This document shows positions 1-11,700 of a DNA stretch of 64,000 nucleotides, in pieces. The stretch comes from Eudromia elegans (taxonomy: Eukaryota > Chordata > Aves > Tinamiformes > Tinamidae): NCBI GenBank assembly GCA_003342815.1, contig PTEX01000135.1:665019-729018 (forward strand), written 5' to 3'. Within the stretch, counting starts at the first letter, position 1; each line of letters opens with the position of its first letter. Under the pieces are notes generated by a model. It did no database searches, was not told the DNA's origin, and saw only the letters and a list, made by a program, of their open reading frames with translations. Both the position numbers and the translations under genes were made by a program.

Positions 1-3000
1 ACATCAGGCTGATGAGATATAGGGAGAGCCTTCTACCGGAACAGAAGTTAAACAGATGAGGACTTTTCAGGCTGGAAAAGACATGATCAGGGGAACATCA
101 TGTCTATGTAACATCAAGACCAGCATGGATAGGGTGAATATTCTACCCTGCATAATTTGAAAGCTTGAAGATCAATTGTCAGATGAAAGATTAAAAAGCA
201 AATGAAAAGAGGCTTTTGGCACCCAAAAGAGAATTACTCTACAGAATTCCTTGCCCTTGAATGCTATGCACAACAAAGTTTACATAAATTAAGCAAAAAA
301 TCCCCAAGTTCATGAAAGGTAAACAACCTCCTAGTGCCTTCACATACAAGGATACTATCTCTGCCTCAGAAAACCCCTGAGCCGCAGGTTGCCAGAGCGG
401 GAAACGCAAGTCCATGTTCTTGTATTCCTTCCCAAACATCGGCTATCAGACAGGCTCCGAGACTACAGGCACTGTTGCTTTTACTGAGCTTCAGAATTTT
501 TACAAAGATGTCTGAAACTTCTCTTAAAAAACATATAGATTTCAAATTACTACGGAATGTAACAGGCACCTATCAGGAAAATTGAGATGGCTATATTTTA
601 TATACCAGGCTTGCTGATAAAAGAAGTCTTCTCTTCAGTGACTCATAATAATCTACAATATATAGTACTCACACCTGGAACATGCTCCTCACCATATAAA
701 TACTTTATTAACCAACACATCACATTGTCAGAACTTGCCCTTGGTCTAGAAAATATTAAGGCTAGTATCTGCAACCCAAATATTGTCATATATTCCACCA
801 CTATCGGTGAGTAAATGAAGAAAAAATAGCCAGTTCAATTGGAGTGTGCTTTTCACTGTAACGAGCACACACGAAGAGTAAGTTTAACAGCATTCCTTGG
901 ATTGCATTCGCTATCTCTGAACTGTAATCCCTTTACAACTTTGGCACACATGGACCTGCATTTACAGGCACCATTATGAATAGGCCAACAGAAAACATGC
1001 TCTGAAATCTGACATCTCTGGCATTTACAGCACGAAACTGCCAAGGTTTTTGTTTTTAATTTCCAAAGATAATCTTCAGAATAGCTGAAAGGAGGATTTA
1101 CTTTTCCCTATGCTGAGATTTAAAGAAACCAAAAGAATTTTCCTTTTATTTCTTTAGAAGAAAGACTCTTTCAGAGTACCAGTTTCTTAAGTGCTGCAAA
1201 AATCCTCAAGCTTCCTGTCTCACATAAAGCCAATGTACTCACTTAATCATATGATTTAGGCAAGGTTAAGAGGTCAACAGTTGAAAGACTAAGTAGCAGT
1301 AATTTTCTTGCCCCTTTGCTTTGCATTTCTTTTTACATCTTGACATGCAATTGTGTGATGTGCACTCTTCATTAAGAACAGCCATCAGCTGTTGAACCTA
1401 AAGCATTCTCACCTGATTTGCTTTTTCTTTTGGGGGCTGATGCTGCAAACATGCAACTATTGGCAAAAGTCTTACTAGAGAAAACTGGAAAAAAAAATCA
1501 ACACTGTGATTTTTGTGTTTGTTGAAGGGCTTGAACTCACATCTTCAGACAACGGATCTTCTAAATAAAACTCTTTCTTGTATCATTAAAAAATTAATAT
1601 TACTTTGCCATCAGTGTTTCTTAGCTGCACTGTAAACTGGCATAGCATAATATGAGGATGAGGATGCTGCCCTTCGATAATCGAGCTGAGGCTGCACAGA
1701 AGCAGCAGACACTCCAGAGCATGGAACAGATACCAAATGTTGATAAACAGAACCACAGTGCAATCAAAGTCGTGTCCCAAATGAACAGCTGTAACAACTA
1801 ACGTCCTTGCACTCGACCTCATTTAGTATCCCTTTTATGAGGCAGCACTATAAACAAATATCACACACCCATCTCCTTCCCTGGAGAACAAACAAGCTAA
1901 GAACTAAGTAATACCATGCACTCGAATAAAGCGATGAACAGGAGAGTAATCACTTAAGACCATAACACGATGTAATTTAAGGCCATAAACTAGTTGAGAG
2001 GATTATATACACCAGCATGGACTGTTAATGTGCATCCAACTTTTCTTCAGAGAAGACACACACTCCCTTGGTTTTGTTCCACTTTATCTTTATAGATGTA
2101 GTATTTTTACTGTAAATCGTACTCATCCGGCAACACATTGATCAAAACCAAAGATTTACTTTCCTCAGCTGTCAATAACTGTGCTCCTACAGCTCTTCAA
2201 TCATCATTTCCAAAGAAAAGCTTATTATAAAGCTTCTGTGTTATGGAGCAATTCTTCAGATGTGAATTAAATTCAGTAATGAAAAATAATTAATTATACA
2301 GCATTTTACAAATGTCAGTGTTAGAACTAGTTAAATTGTCTATTGATTTCAGTTTCATCTTGTCTCCTGATGACTCACAGCATGGACTAAAACAAGCAAT
2401 GTGATCCCACCAGTCATGATTTGCCACAGTATTGGGAAAGAAGATTCTCACAAAAAGCCTTTACATAACCAGAAAAAAAAGTGAAAGAACTTTTTAACTT
2501 CCACTTAGCATGTGGAAATCCCAGTGAGGAAGCCTCAGAGGGACACTAGCATTGCTGATCCTGATTAATCATCTGTCCCCCAGGTATGAGTTCCCCTGAC
2601 TCTCCTATGCAACAGACAAAGCACTTACTATTGAAATACATTTTTTTTTTTAATAACCTTAACATCAAAGTTACTAATTTCTTTGCATCCATTTGCAGCT
2701 TAAGGAAATTCCTTGTTCTTTCCCTGTCCATGTCCCCCCATCAAAATTTAATACTTAATGTTGAGGCATAGGAGAAGATTCCCCAAAAGTGAAGGTAGTC
2801 ATGTACCTTGCAGGGACTTCTGCAGCGGTTGAACCTCTTCCCACTGGTGGGACTTGCTCGCTGGGCTGTGCTAAAAGGGATTCCCAGCCAGGGATCATGG
2901 ATTTAGACAATACAGACATAGCTTCATTGCCGATATGAGCATAAGGAAGCAAGGATTAAACTGCATACACAGATGCAGTTCCCCTGAGGGCAGTGGGGAA

Positions 3001-3069
3001 AACCAGCACTTTATGGAAGCAGCAGCCAGGCTTAAGAAACAAAACTCTGAAACAACTTCCTCCACTCAC
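1..3069 (-). other. Intron downstream of exon H (partial)
   Basis: AT-rich intron whose 5' splice site is at 3069-3068. Its 3' end is outside the window. I looked on the minus strand for the next KIAA1217 coding block (ELEDFVEDLKKD-like) and did not find it. A short T-run (2640-2652) is present. No gene, RNA or mobile element was recognised. Confidence 0.85.
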
Positions 3070-3245
3070 CATAACTTCTTCACAATCTTCTCTTCCTCGT
3101 TGAGGTATTTCTGCCTCTCTTGTTCCACCAGGTTGCGCTGTCGCTGCACAGGATCCTCAAGCCTCTTCACGGTTTCAATCATTTTGCCATTGATTTCCAG
3201 CTCTGCTTTCTTCACCATTGCCCTCAGCATCTCCTGATTCTGCAG
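3070..3245 (-). CDS. KIAA1217: KIAA1217 exon H, coiled-coil exon
   Basis: The exon has 176 bases, entered in phase 0 and left in phase 2. The acceptor is gcaacag|CTGCAG (AG at 3247-3246) and the donor is TTATG|GTGAGT (GT at 3069-3068). The peptide begins LQNQEMLRAMVKKAELEING, continues KMIETVKRLEDPVQRQRNLV and ends EQERQKYLNEEEKIVKKL-C. It is nearly identical to human KIAA1217, which continues CELEDFVEDLKKD. Heptad-like spacing of Leu, Met, Ile and Val marks a long coiled coil used by this family for self-association or scaffolding (family knowledge plus inference). The next exon, expected to begin within the Cys codon, was not found between 1 and 3069 and must lie to the left. A second CAG six bases inside the acceptor gives a possible tandem acceptor. 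Confidence 0.96.
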
Positions 3246-6200
3246 CTGTTGCACAAAAGAAATCAACATCAATTTTTCCTGTTTGACTGACATCCCTGGC
3301 AGCTGAAAACATTGCAGAACTCAGAAATAGGTTGGATAAACACAGCCCTGAAGCTAAATGGACTTTTTTTCCTTCTTCTTCCCCTCTTTAAATTTACCTA
3401 TAAACATCATTTCATGAAGAAAGGTTGAAAGTGAGCAAAGCCCAAATTTGATTAACTTCTAATGCGTACCTCTAACTTCCAGCGGCGAGCTGACAGACAA
3501 AAGAGGGTTTCAGTGCACTCCCTTCAACACAGAGCTGCTGCAGGGCTCGCAGCCCTATGCTCTGCTCAATCCAGCACACACTGAGCACTCAGCATTGATC
3601 GGCCTCACGGGAATGCTGGAAGCTCCCCTGCCACTCTGCATGGATCTCGTCCCTGTCTTTGCATGCCTGGTGCATCATCATGGACACAGACGTCCAAGCG
3701 GGATTCCAGCGCCACTCTTGGAAAGGCAAAATCTTCAACCTCTCAAACAGCAGAGGAAGGACTGACTGCACCACCCTTCCTCATTTGGTGACATCTGTTC
3801 TGCAACGCGCACGTCCTCCTTCCCCAACAATTCCCCCCACAGCACCTTTGAAATGTAGTAAGTAGGGCTGCACCCAGTCACAACTCTGAGGTATAGGCAA
3901 GACAACCATAACTCTGCTTGTTTGGCAGCAATCTCATACTGCAGGAGTCTCAGAAACACCTGCACCACCTGGGAAACTAAGTTCCAGCTTTAAAACTAGC
4001 TATCAAATTTTAATTGTCTTCTGAAACACCCAGGTGTAACCATCAAACCACATTTTGCATACAGAGAAAATACTGATTAAAAGAAAACACAAAAAAGGTA
4101 AGACAGCACAAGGCAACCACATTTCTTGCAAAGTTCATTTAAGAGAACTTAGGGAAATCAGAGGAAAAAAAATGCCTTTGCCAGGTCATTCTTCCTGAGC
4201 AGGTGGGAATGCGAGGAGTGACGTGCAGCCTGTCCTCGTGGCTCTTCAGTCACTGCGCGTGCCCCTCTCCTTGCTCCGACTAGACGTGATGAGAGGGAAG
4301 GCAACACTTCAACGAAGTGTTTCGGTGTCTGCTGTGACAAGCAGGAGGTGCTAGCTCTAAACTCAGCTGAATGTAAGTGTAAGCAGTTAGGGAAAAAAAG
4401 CCAAAAGGTCTTTAAAACAGCAGAGATTTATAAATCTTGCCCATTGCTTAATACCAGATGAGAGTCTTCTGCAGCCAGTGCATTTGTGTATTTTTCCCAT
4501 TATGGGTTACTGCTTGGAATCACAGTGGGACCAGCACAGCTATTTGAGACACACACATTTCACTGTGTGCCACACTTTCAATATGGAAAACAAGTGAATG
4601 AGTTAGTGAATGAGCATGTAACACTTCACTCATAGTGTAGACAAAAAAAACCACCACAGAAAACACGGATATCTGACACAGGACAGGGATTGAGAGAATG
4701 TGAAGCAACTTGTCTGAGGTGACAGAGGAGACCAATGACAGGGTCAGAATTCAGCCTTAGGTGTCCAGGATTTCAGGCCTCTCTGTTCCTTGGCTGGCAA
4801 GAGCAATTCCCAGTAAGGGTAAGTAAGGACGGTGGTGGGGAGAGAGCTCAAGAAATAAGGCAGAAGGCAGTCCATCATAAGGAGGCGGTCCATCTTTATT
4901 TTAAAAAGCTGATAGGCTGAGGCATCCCAAATGTCAATGTTTGCAGCAAGATCTTGCAATCTGGGAAATGACTCATCTTGGCCACAGAGACGCTTCTGTC
5001 ATCTGTATGAAAACTCTCCACCACCTCAAGTGGAAGATATTTTGGGGAAACGATGGGGTATTCTGGTCCCACAGAGCAGAACTTTTTGCATTTCAAATTT
5101 GCTTGAAAACAAGTCAAATATACAATTCTTGGCATTCACACTTAAAAAGAAGCTCAGTTAAAACAGTTTTCCAAAACAGTTTCCCAGTTCTGAAGTCAGA
5201 GGTTAGGAAACGCAAATTAGGCTTTCTTGTACTGCCAAATGATAATTCCTTGCTACTTAGAGTTAACCTGGCTTGTAACTGTAAGCAGCCATCAGACACA
5301 AAGAAAGTTAACATGCTTTTGTAGAGCACCAGCAGCCTCTGCTAGAGGTAACACCTCTGGCTCTCAGTCTTGTCCTCCTTTTGCAGTCACTGCTCCATCT
5401 CTCACTTTCCCTTTACAAATATCCCATCATCACCCCAACACTCTGAGAATACCCTGATAGCCAGTTCAGTTATTTTTAAACTTCTTTTTTCTAAAGGGAA
5501 AGCAGTTATCCATTCACAGCCCTACTTCTCACGAGCAGAGGGGCACAACAGGCCCAGCGGGAGCTTGTGCCGTGTGGCTGGGAGCGCTCAGGGCCTCCCA
5601 CCTCCGTGCGCGCCATGGAGCGCGTCCGTGGCAGGCGCCGCTGCCTCCTGCTCCACACTGCTCTGCACACTGCTCAAACAGCTCCTCGAGCGTGTTCCCT
5701 GCGCAGAGGACGTGTTGACTCACCGGTACTGTATCGCAGTGCAAAACATAGCTGCATTTCTAACTCAAATTTACTCTTGAGAGACTATTCAAGTGAGTAT
5801 TACATACCATTTATGCCAGTATTATCACATTTTCTATACTTCCTGCACTGCTTTCTCCCCTGAAAATACTACATTTACTGATGGAAAAGCATACATGCAC
5901 ACACATTCCTAATGCTGAATCCTAACCATATCCAACTGCTTGCCTTTAAAACGCGTTCAGTTAAAGGAAGGTAGGAACAGGCAAAAAGCTGCAGTGTGCA
6001 AATAAGCTAATGACACACACCACGAACATGTACTGCAAAGCTTGCGTCCAAACCCGCCCCTGAGCCTTGGGAGAGCAGAGCAAACTGCCCCGCTAAGTGG
6101 TTGCCTTACAACAAATAATGCATACAGATCCTGGGCTGGGTTATGAGGAAAGCTTGATGCCATCAAGAAATTAGGTTCTTGAGTATCTCCGAAAATCTGA

Positions 6201-6431
6201 GATTTTTAAGGAAGAAGTTATGTAGCTGCAATTAGTATCTCTCACTCTAACAAAAGCCATGATGCCAATGTCGTTATTTCAGGACTTTCTGATTAAAACT
6301 CATCACAGGATGAAACAGTCTAACCTCCTGGTTGCATCTGGTTACACATGCATTTTATTGGTGTGGGAATCAGTTTATCTGCCTGGCTATGTTTAAAGAA
6401 CAGGATTTTGCCAGCACAAACAAAGCCTACA

Positions 6432-6460
6432 TGAATAAATGAATGAATGAATGAATGAAT
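6432..6460. repeat. TGAA tetranucleotide microsatellite
   Basis: About seven TGAA units with one interruption (TAAA) near the start. It is intronic and likely length-variable. Confidence 0.9.
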
Positions 6461-8214
6461 ATTTTCCATCTTGTTTTCCTCTGGTTCTATTAAGAAAATG
6501 AATAAAAAGTTAAAGTGATATCATCCATTCAGAACTGAACCATGGACAGTATTAGATGCAGTTTTATGTCTTGTTCCCATTTCTTAGTTATTCTGCCAAA
6601 TTTTGTGCCTGTGCAATCATATTTCTCAGTTCTTTGGAAGTGTTTCTTTCAGTCTGTCACTGCACAAAAAATTCACACAAACAGAACACATTGACTGACT
6701 ATCCAACAGAAACAGTGAAACCGAAAAAATGTGAAGTACTGTCAAACATATGCATACAACCTGGAAAAACAAAATAAGACTTCTCTCTTTCACTTAAAAT
6801 TATTTTAAACAAAATGGAGCACAATATTTTTCCATGAGAAGTGTGACTGTTAACAGAAATTAGTTTAAAGCACTATCTGTTCCACTTACCGCATCACAAT
6901 CTGTGAGCATTTTTCCAAAATAAATCCACTCATTCAGGAAAGTTACTCTCATGAATATAATTGATATATAACACATGACAATTTGCCTTAACCTATAGGT
7001 TCTTCCCAGATATCACTAAATTTCCTACCTCCTATTAGTACAATGCCCTGAATTTGGGTATCATCTCTGGAAGAAGAACAGGGAGAGCAACCAAATTTAA
7101 TGAGCCAGATATTCCCTTTCTTTCTTTCCTTTTCCAGACTTCCTTAGCAGCACTGGTTTGTGTGGACGGTTCAAGTTCCTTCATGCTGGGTAAGACCAAA
7201 AGAGGATCTACCTCCTTGGGCAGGAGACTTGCTGCAACCGGGGCAACACCAGCTCCAGTGAGAGTGGGCCCTGCAAGGGTGACACGTTTGCCAGCTCCAG
7301 GCCCACGCTGCTGCTCCCTCCTGCCTTGCAAAAGCTCAAGTGCCTTCCTATGTCTCTTCATCACTTCAAAGTGAGCACAGGACCTGTCACCACATCTTCA
7401 GTCTCAGCAACAGCATCTTTGCCCTGATGTTTATTCCACCCTTCAGCTCCCTCGCTCTGTTGCTGGCTCATAACTCACTTTCCTCTAGTCAAGGGAGCAA
7501 AGGCAAAACATGTTCTGAATTCTCATCTGTATTATGTGCTCGAAAATCGCCAGCGAGTCAAAGGAGATTGATATATCCAATACCATTTCTGAATTCAAAA
7601 CCTCCTCTCTAGTAATAGCAGTAGCTGCAGCCCTGCAATACCAAACACTGCAGGTCGCTTTCCGGGACAGAAGGACTGGTAGAATATTGAAATTTTCACT
7701 GTTATCCATCTTTCCTCACAAGAAATTACTTTACTTCTTCTTACATCTTTCAAGATAATGAGCAAATCTCTTCCGTTTCCAATTAAGTGAAGGGCTGAAG
7801 AACCGCACAGCTGCATATAGCTATTTTCAAAGTGTGTGAGATGAGAAGTATATATTTACATATGTGGCAAGAACGTACGTGTCAAGAGAACATTTTGGTT
7901 AGCAGTTAATCATTCCTGTTGTTCCTTGGAGGTTCAGAGGTGCTGTTGTGTTAAGAAGGTACAGGCAAAATGTACTTATGGCAACAACAAAGCTCTGCAG
8001 TAACAACTGATGCCAACCTTTAGCTTTGCTGCTCAAGTTTGCTATTTTTCTGAATTCTGTAAATGCAGGACTCAAACTCTGGCTTAATTCATAGCTGCAT
8101 TTGGTTTTCCTGACATCAAAGTTGTTTATTCAAGAACACAAAAACTGTATGGAGCGGGAACATGCTCTTCAGACATGTTTATACATCACATAGCACAACA
8201 GGATCCATACTGTA

Positions 8215-8274
8215 ATCACAGACTTGATATACACTATAATGTATATCACAGACTTGATATATGCTACAATATAA
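8215..8274. repeat. Two-copy 30-base tandem duplication
   Basis: Two adjacent 30-base units, each beginning ATCACAGACTTGATATA. The first runs 8215-8244 and the second 8245-8274. They differ at a few bases in the second half. Confidence 0.85.
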
Positions 8275-8585
8275 ATACCGCTTTAATGTCTAGAGTAATC
8301 AAATAAAGCTGGAAATTAAGTTATATCTCCTGAGCTAAGCAGCAGCAGTTAAGCGGGCTACTTCTCCTCCATCTAGGGCCCTAGATGCATGAGGCATCTA
8401 GGCAAGGGGCCTATTCTGGAGCAGTGTAGACTTTTGGGTCTGTGACACTTGGGCCTTCCTTCTTTCACACAGCTCTGCTGCTTAACATCACTCATATACT
8501 GGAGAGAGGGAGAGAGATGGATGCAGAGGCAGAGGCCGGCTCCGGAGAACCACGCTCTCGCCCCTCGCTGCGTGGCCAGGCCTAC

Positions 8586-8725
8586 CTGTAGCTGCTTCAT
8601 CTGGTGCAGCTGCAGGCGCAGGTCGGACACGCTGCGCCTCACGCCGTGCAGGCTGAGCTGCACGGCCGGGGCCAGCTCCACGCCGCCGAGCCCCGTCTTC
8701 GCCCCGCGCGCGGCCGTGGCGGCAC
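8586..8725 (-). CDS. KIAA1217: KIAA1217 exon G, variable linker plus start of coiled coil
   Basis: The exon has 140 bases, entered in phase 1 and left in phase 0. The acceptor is ccttgcag|GT (AG at 8727-8726) and the donor is CTACAG|GTAGGC (GT at 8585-8584). The first half, (G)AATAARGAKTGLGGVELAP, is Ala/Gly-rich and does not resemble the human linker. The second half, LHGVRRSVSDLRLQLHQMKQ-LQ, aligns with human LLEMRRSVAELRLQLQQMRQLQ and has leucines at heptad-like spacing. By hand count 45 of 46 third positions are G or C, the most extreme in the window. The Ala/Gly shift in the linker probably follows from that base pressure (inference). A CpG-dense patch covers the exon and fades within about 100 bases on either side. 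Confidence 0.94.
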
Positions 8726-11700
8726 CTGCAAGGAAGCAGAAGCACAGGTGGAGCTCAGCGGGGACAGGCTGCACGCGCAGACAGACACAGAACATTGAAA
8801 CTGCCCGCGTGAACTACCAGCTCTCAGCCCAACAGGGTCTTGGGGGGATTCCATAGGAAACGGGAGCACGTCTGCCATGTAGCCGCGGCGTACCAGGGCA
8901 CTGCGTTACCGCAGGACGGCCTCCTACCACGTGCACCGAATGCAGCGTTGGGATCCCCCTCTCAGGAGCCATCTGAGTGCCCGTCAATGCAAATTAACAG
9001 GACTCCTGAGCTGCCTAATTTTTGATTCAGGAGAGATTCAGTCAAAACTGCCAAGCACAGGGAAAGGTTTCTATGGAGCATCTTGTTTTGCTGCCCAAGG
9101 TCAGTCTGAACTTTTCTCTTTGGTATCTTCAACGGCCATTACTAAAAACATGTAAGAAGCAGGAGTAGAGAAATGCAACAGTGGTGTGGCAGGGAACTGC
9201 CTTCCAGCTGCATCGCGTCCACCCACGCCCCTTATTCAGGCTGCTGCTGCCGTTTATTTAGGCCTGCAGTTAGAAGGAAATAAGCCCAGGACGAGGAAGC
9301 AGGCTGAGCCACACACTGAGAATAACCTTTGGTGTAGCTCCAAGTCTTTCTTCATTAGAAATGCTGTTCCCCCACACAGCATCAATGTCAGGCTTATTCT
9401 TCCCTTAGTCTCAAGTAGCTGGGAAGAAGCTTTATTTACAGAACACAATCAAATCCCAGCTCCATGGCTAAGAGCCCTGTTACAGCTGCCTCCTGGCAAT
9501 TCACACTTACACAGCCATACCCTCCCTCGTCTTTAGTCTAAGTGTCCCTTCCCCTCCCACCCTCAAGGGGTGAATCCCCACAGGGTCAGTAGGACACACT
9601 TTGGTGACATCCCCTTGTCCCATTCTCTGTCTCCTGACTGAAAGGACAGTATGGATTTAGTTGCCCAACTCATCATATTCTGCCACCCCCATTTCATTTT
9701 CTTCCTTCTTTACATATAGAACCCCAAACTTGAGGAAACTGGGAGTGGCTCATCAGTGGATGTGTCCTCATGGCTTGGTCCTCACTTGCTCCTACAAGCA
9801 AACACTCTATTCAAGTTCAGTGAAGTCAAACCAAAACTAAAGGTGCCTTTCTCTGCCTGCTGGAGGTAAATTTTCAGTGCCCAGAAGTGTACATGACATT
9901 CTTCTCACACGTACAGGCATGCAGCAGCTCAGTGCGCTAGATTTTAGGCTACTCACTCACTCCTGGCTCTCCTCTTAGTATAGTAAAGTCTCTAGATGTG
10001 TCCATTGAATACAGCTCAGCACAACAACATACTGCTAATTCCTTTCCCAACAGCAGTTTTGCTCTACTGCAGTATCACTCAATACTCCCTTGACTTGCAA
10101 AGAGGTGCTTAACTGAAAGCAACACTCAGGAAATAAACAGTGCTTGTTCGCTGCCATTGTGTACCCACCACATGCTTCAGGATAATGTATGCCAATACCT
10201 ATCTGTCTGTATGTACACCACAGTTTTAGGGTTTTTTTTTTTAGACACTCACTGTTTCTTTCACATATTTTGCATTTGTTTTTAAAGGATGTTTAGTTCA
10301 TAAACCTTTCAGACAGAAATCACTAGAGAGTCTGAAAAATGTGGAAAAGCCTCCAAGAGTTCTGATCCTTAGCCACAAATCTGGGCTATTTTTGAAAGCA
10401 CATCTACCTTTCTGCTGTTCTTTGCCTCAAGCACGAGCTCCAAATCCTCAGCCCCCAGCCCCCTGATTATGCAGCCAAAGTATGTTCAGTTCTCGGCAGT
10501 CTTTCCCCCCATGCTGGACCCCAGTCAAATCACATATTTTCTCAGGAAGCGGTGTCTGTTTTCCTTATCCTGTGCATGCTTCTATAAACAACAAACATCT
10601 TTTTCCTACAAACCAGTCCCCTTCTCCTCTGCTACCTTGGCCACCTCAATGCGCTGTCACCTACTGGGATGTCCCCTCTGGCACCTCTGAAGCACAATCA
10701 GGGACTACCAAGGGCATGAAGCACAACCACAAACTCTCCGTGAGCGTGGGAGCGCAGGAAGGATCAGCAGCAGATGTGTCCAAGATTCACATTTTCATCA
10801 AAAAGGAATAAGAGGGCAGCTGAATGAGGGATGGCTTTATCTGGGGAGCATAGCGCTCTCTTGGAAATAGGCCCAGGCTGTAGCTCTGTGATTACATGTA
10901 TGGCCAAAAGGATTTAGGGGAAAGAAACAACAGTGGCCATGGAAGCGGTTTGCTGAATAAATCCTTGATGGAGCTAAGTAAGGGTGGCCTGAGTGAAAAA
11001 CAGTCCTCACAATTTCATAACATTCTGGAGGCAAAGCAGGAATAAATTAATAAATAAGCACAAAAAAACCACTTGGGGATACAGGTCACAGTTACTCAAT
11101 TTCCTATCATGAGGTTGGAATCCTCTAAAAAAATAGGTCCATGCAATGATAAGGTTGCAACTCCATCATTAACCAACTGTTATGGTCAGATACTGGAGAG
11201 TTCTTAAAACAATAAAAACGTCTCTGTATTCATATGCAACTTTGACTAAGTGATCCAGAATGAATTCGGGATCATGTTATACCTGCAAATGCTGACACAG
11301 TTTAAAGACTGGCATGACCTGTTTTCTGCAGAGGATCCAAGATAAGAAAACTGATATGGAAAGCCTTTCCAATTCATAGATTGTAGTAACAGCCATGCAT
11401 AGGGAAAAAGCACACAGATATGCAGAACAGACAGGATCTTCTCTGGCTAGCACATGCCACAGACAGTGAGGAATCAGTCTGACCTTCTCCCTGCCCCCAT
11501 CTCCCTCTCTTGATTTGAATAGTGGTGTTATGCAGAAAGAAATACTCCCTGATCACTCTTCCGGAAATAGGGAAATGTCCTTCCTCCCCTTCCAAGAAGG
11601 CAGCAAATAACATGGAAAAATTGCTTTTCTGGTACTCGGGGATTTAATCAATCCCAGTTTAAACAACTTAATCAACTGGACCTGAAATCAATCTGGCTTT

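Larger units (their letters stand above)
3246..8585 (-). other. Intron between exons G and H
   Basis: A 5,340-base intron. It holds a TGAA-type microsatellite at 6432-6460, a 30-base tandem duplication at 8215-8274 and a moderately CpG-rich patch at about 5520-5700. A splice-bounded segment in the antisense direction (7138-7189 on the plus strand) is discussed in the findings. Open frames on both strands around 5.4-5.9 kb and 7.0-7.4 kb resemble no protein I know and are not called as genes. Confidence 0.85.

Noticed and set aside
1-3069. Next downstream KIAA1217 exon (ELEDFVEDLKKD)
   Set aside because: Searched on the minus strand by eye and not found; it must lie left of the window.
7035-7374. 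Overlapping frames of about 106-109 codons on both strands
   Set aside because: Mirror-image frames in the same interval suggest composition, not coding. No KIAA1217 block is missing between exons G and H.
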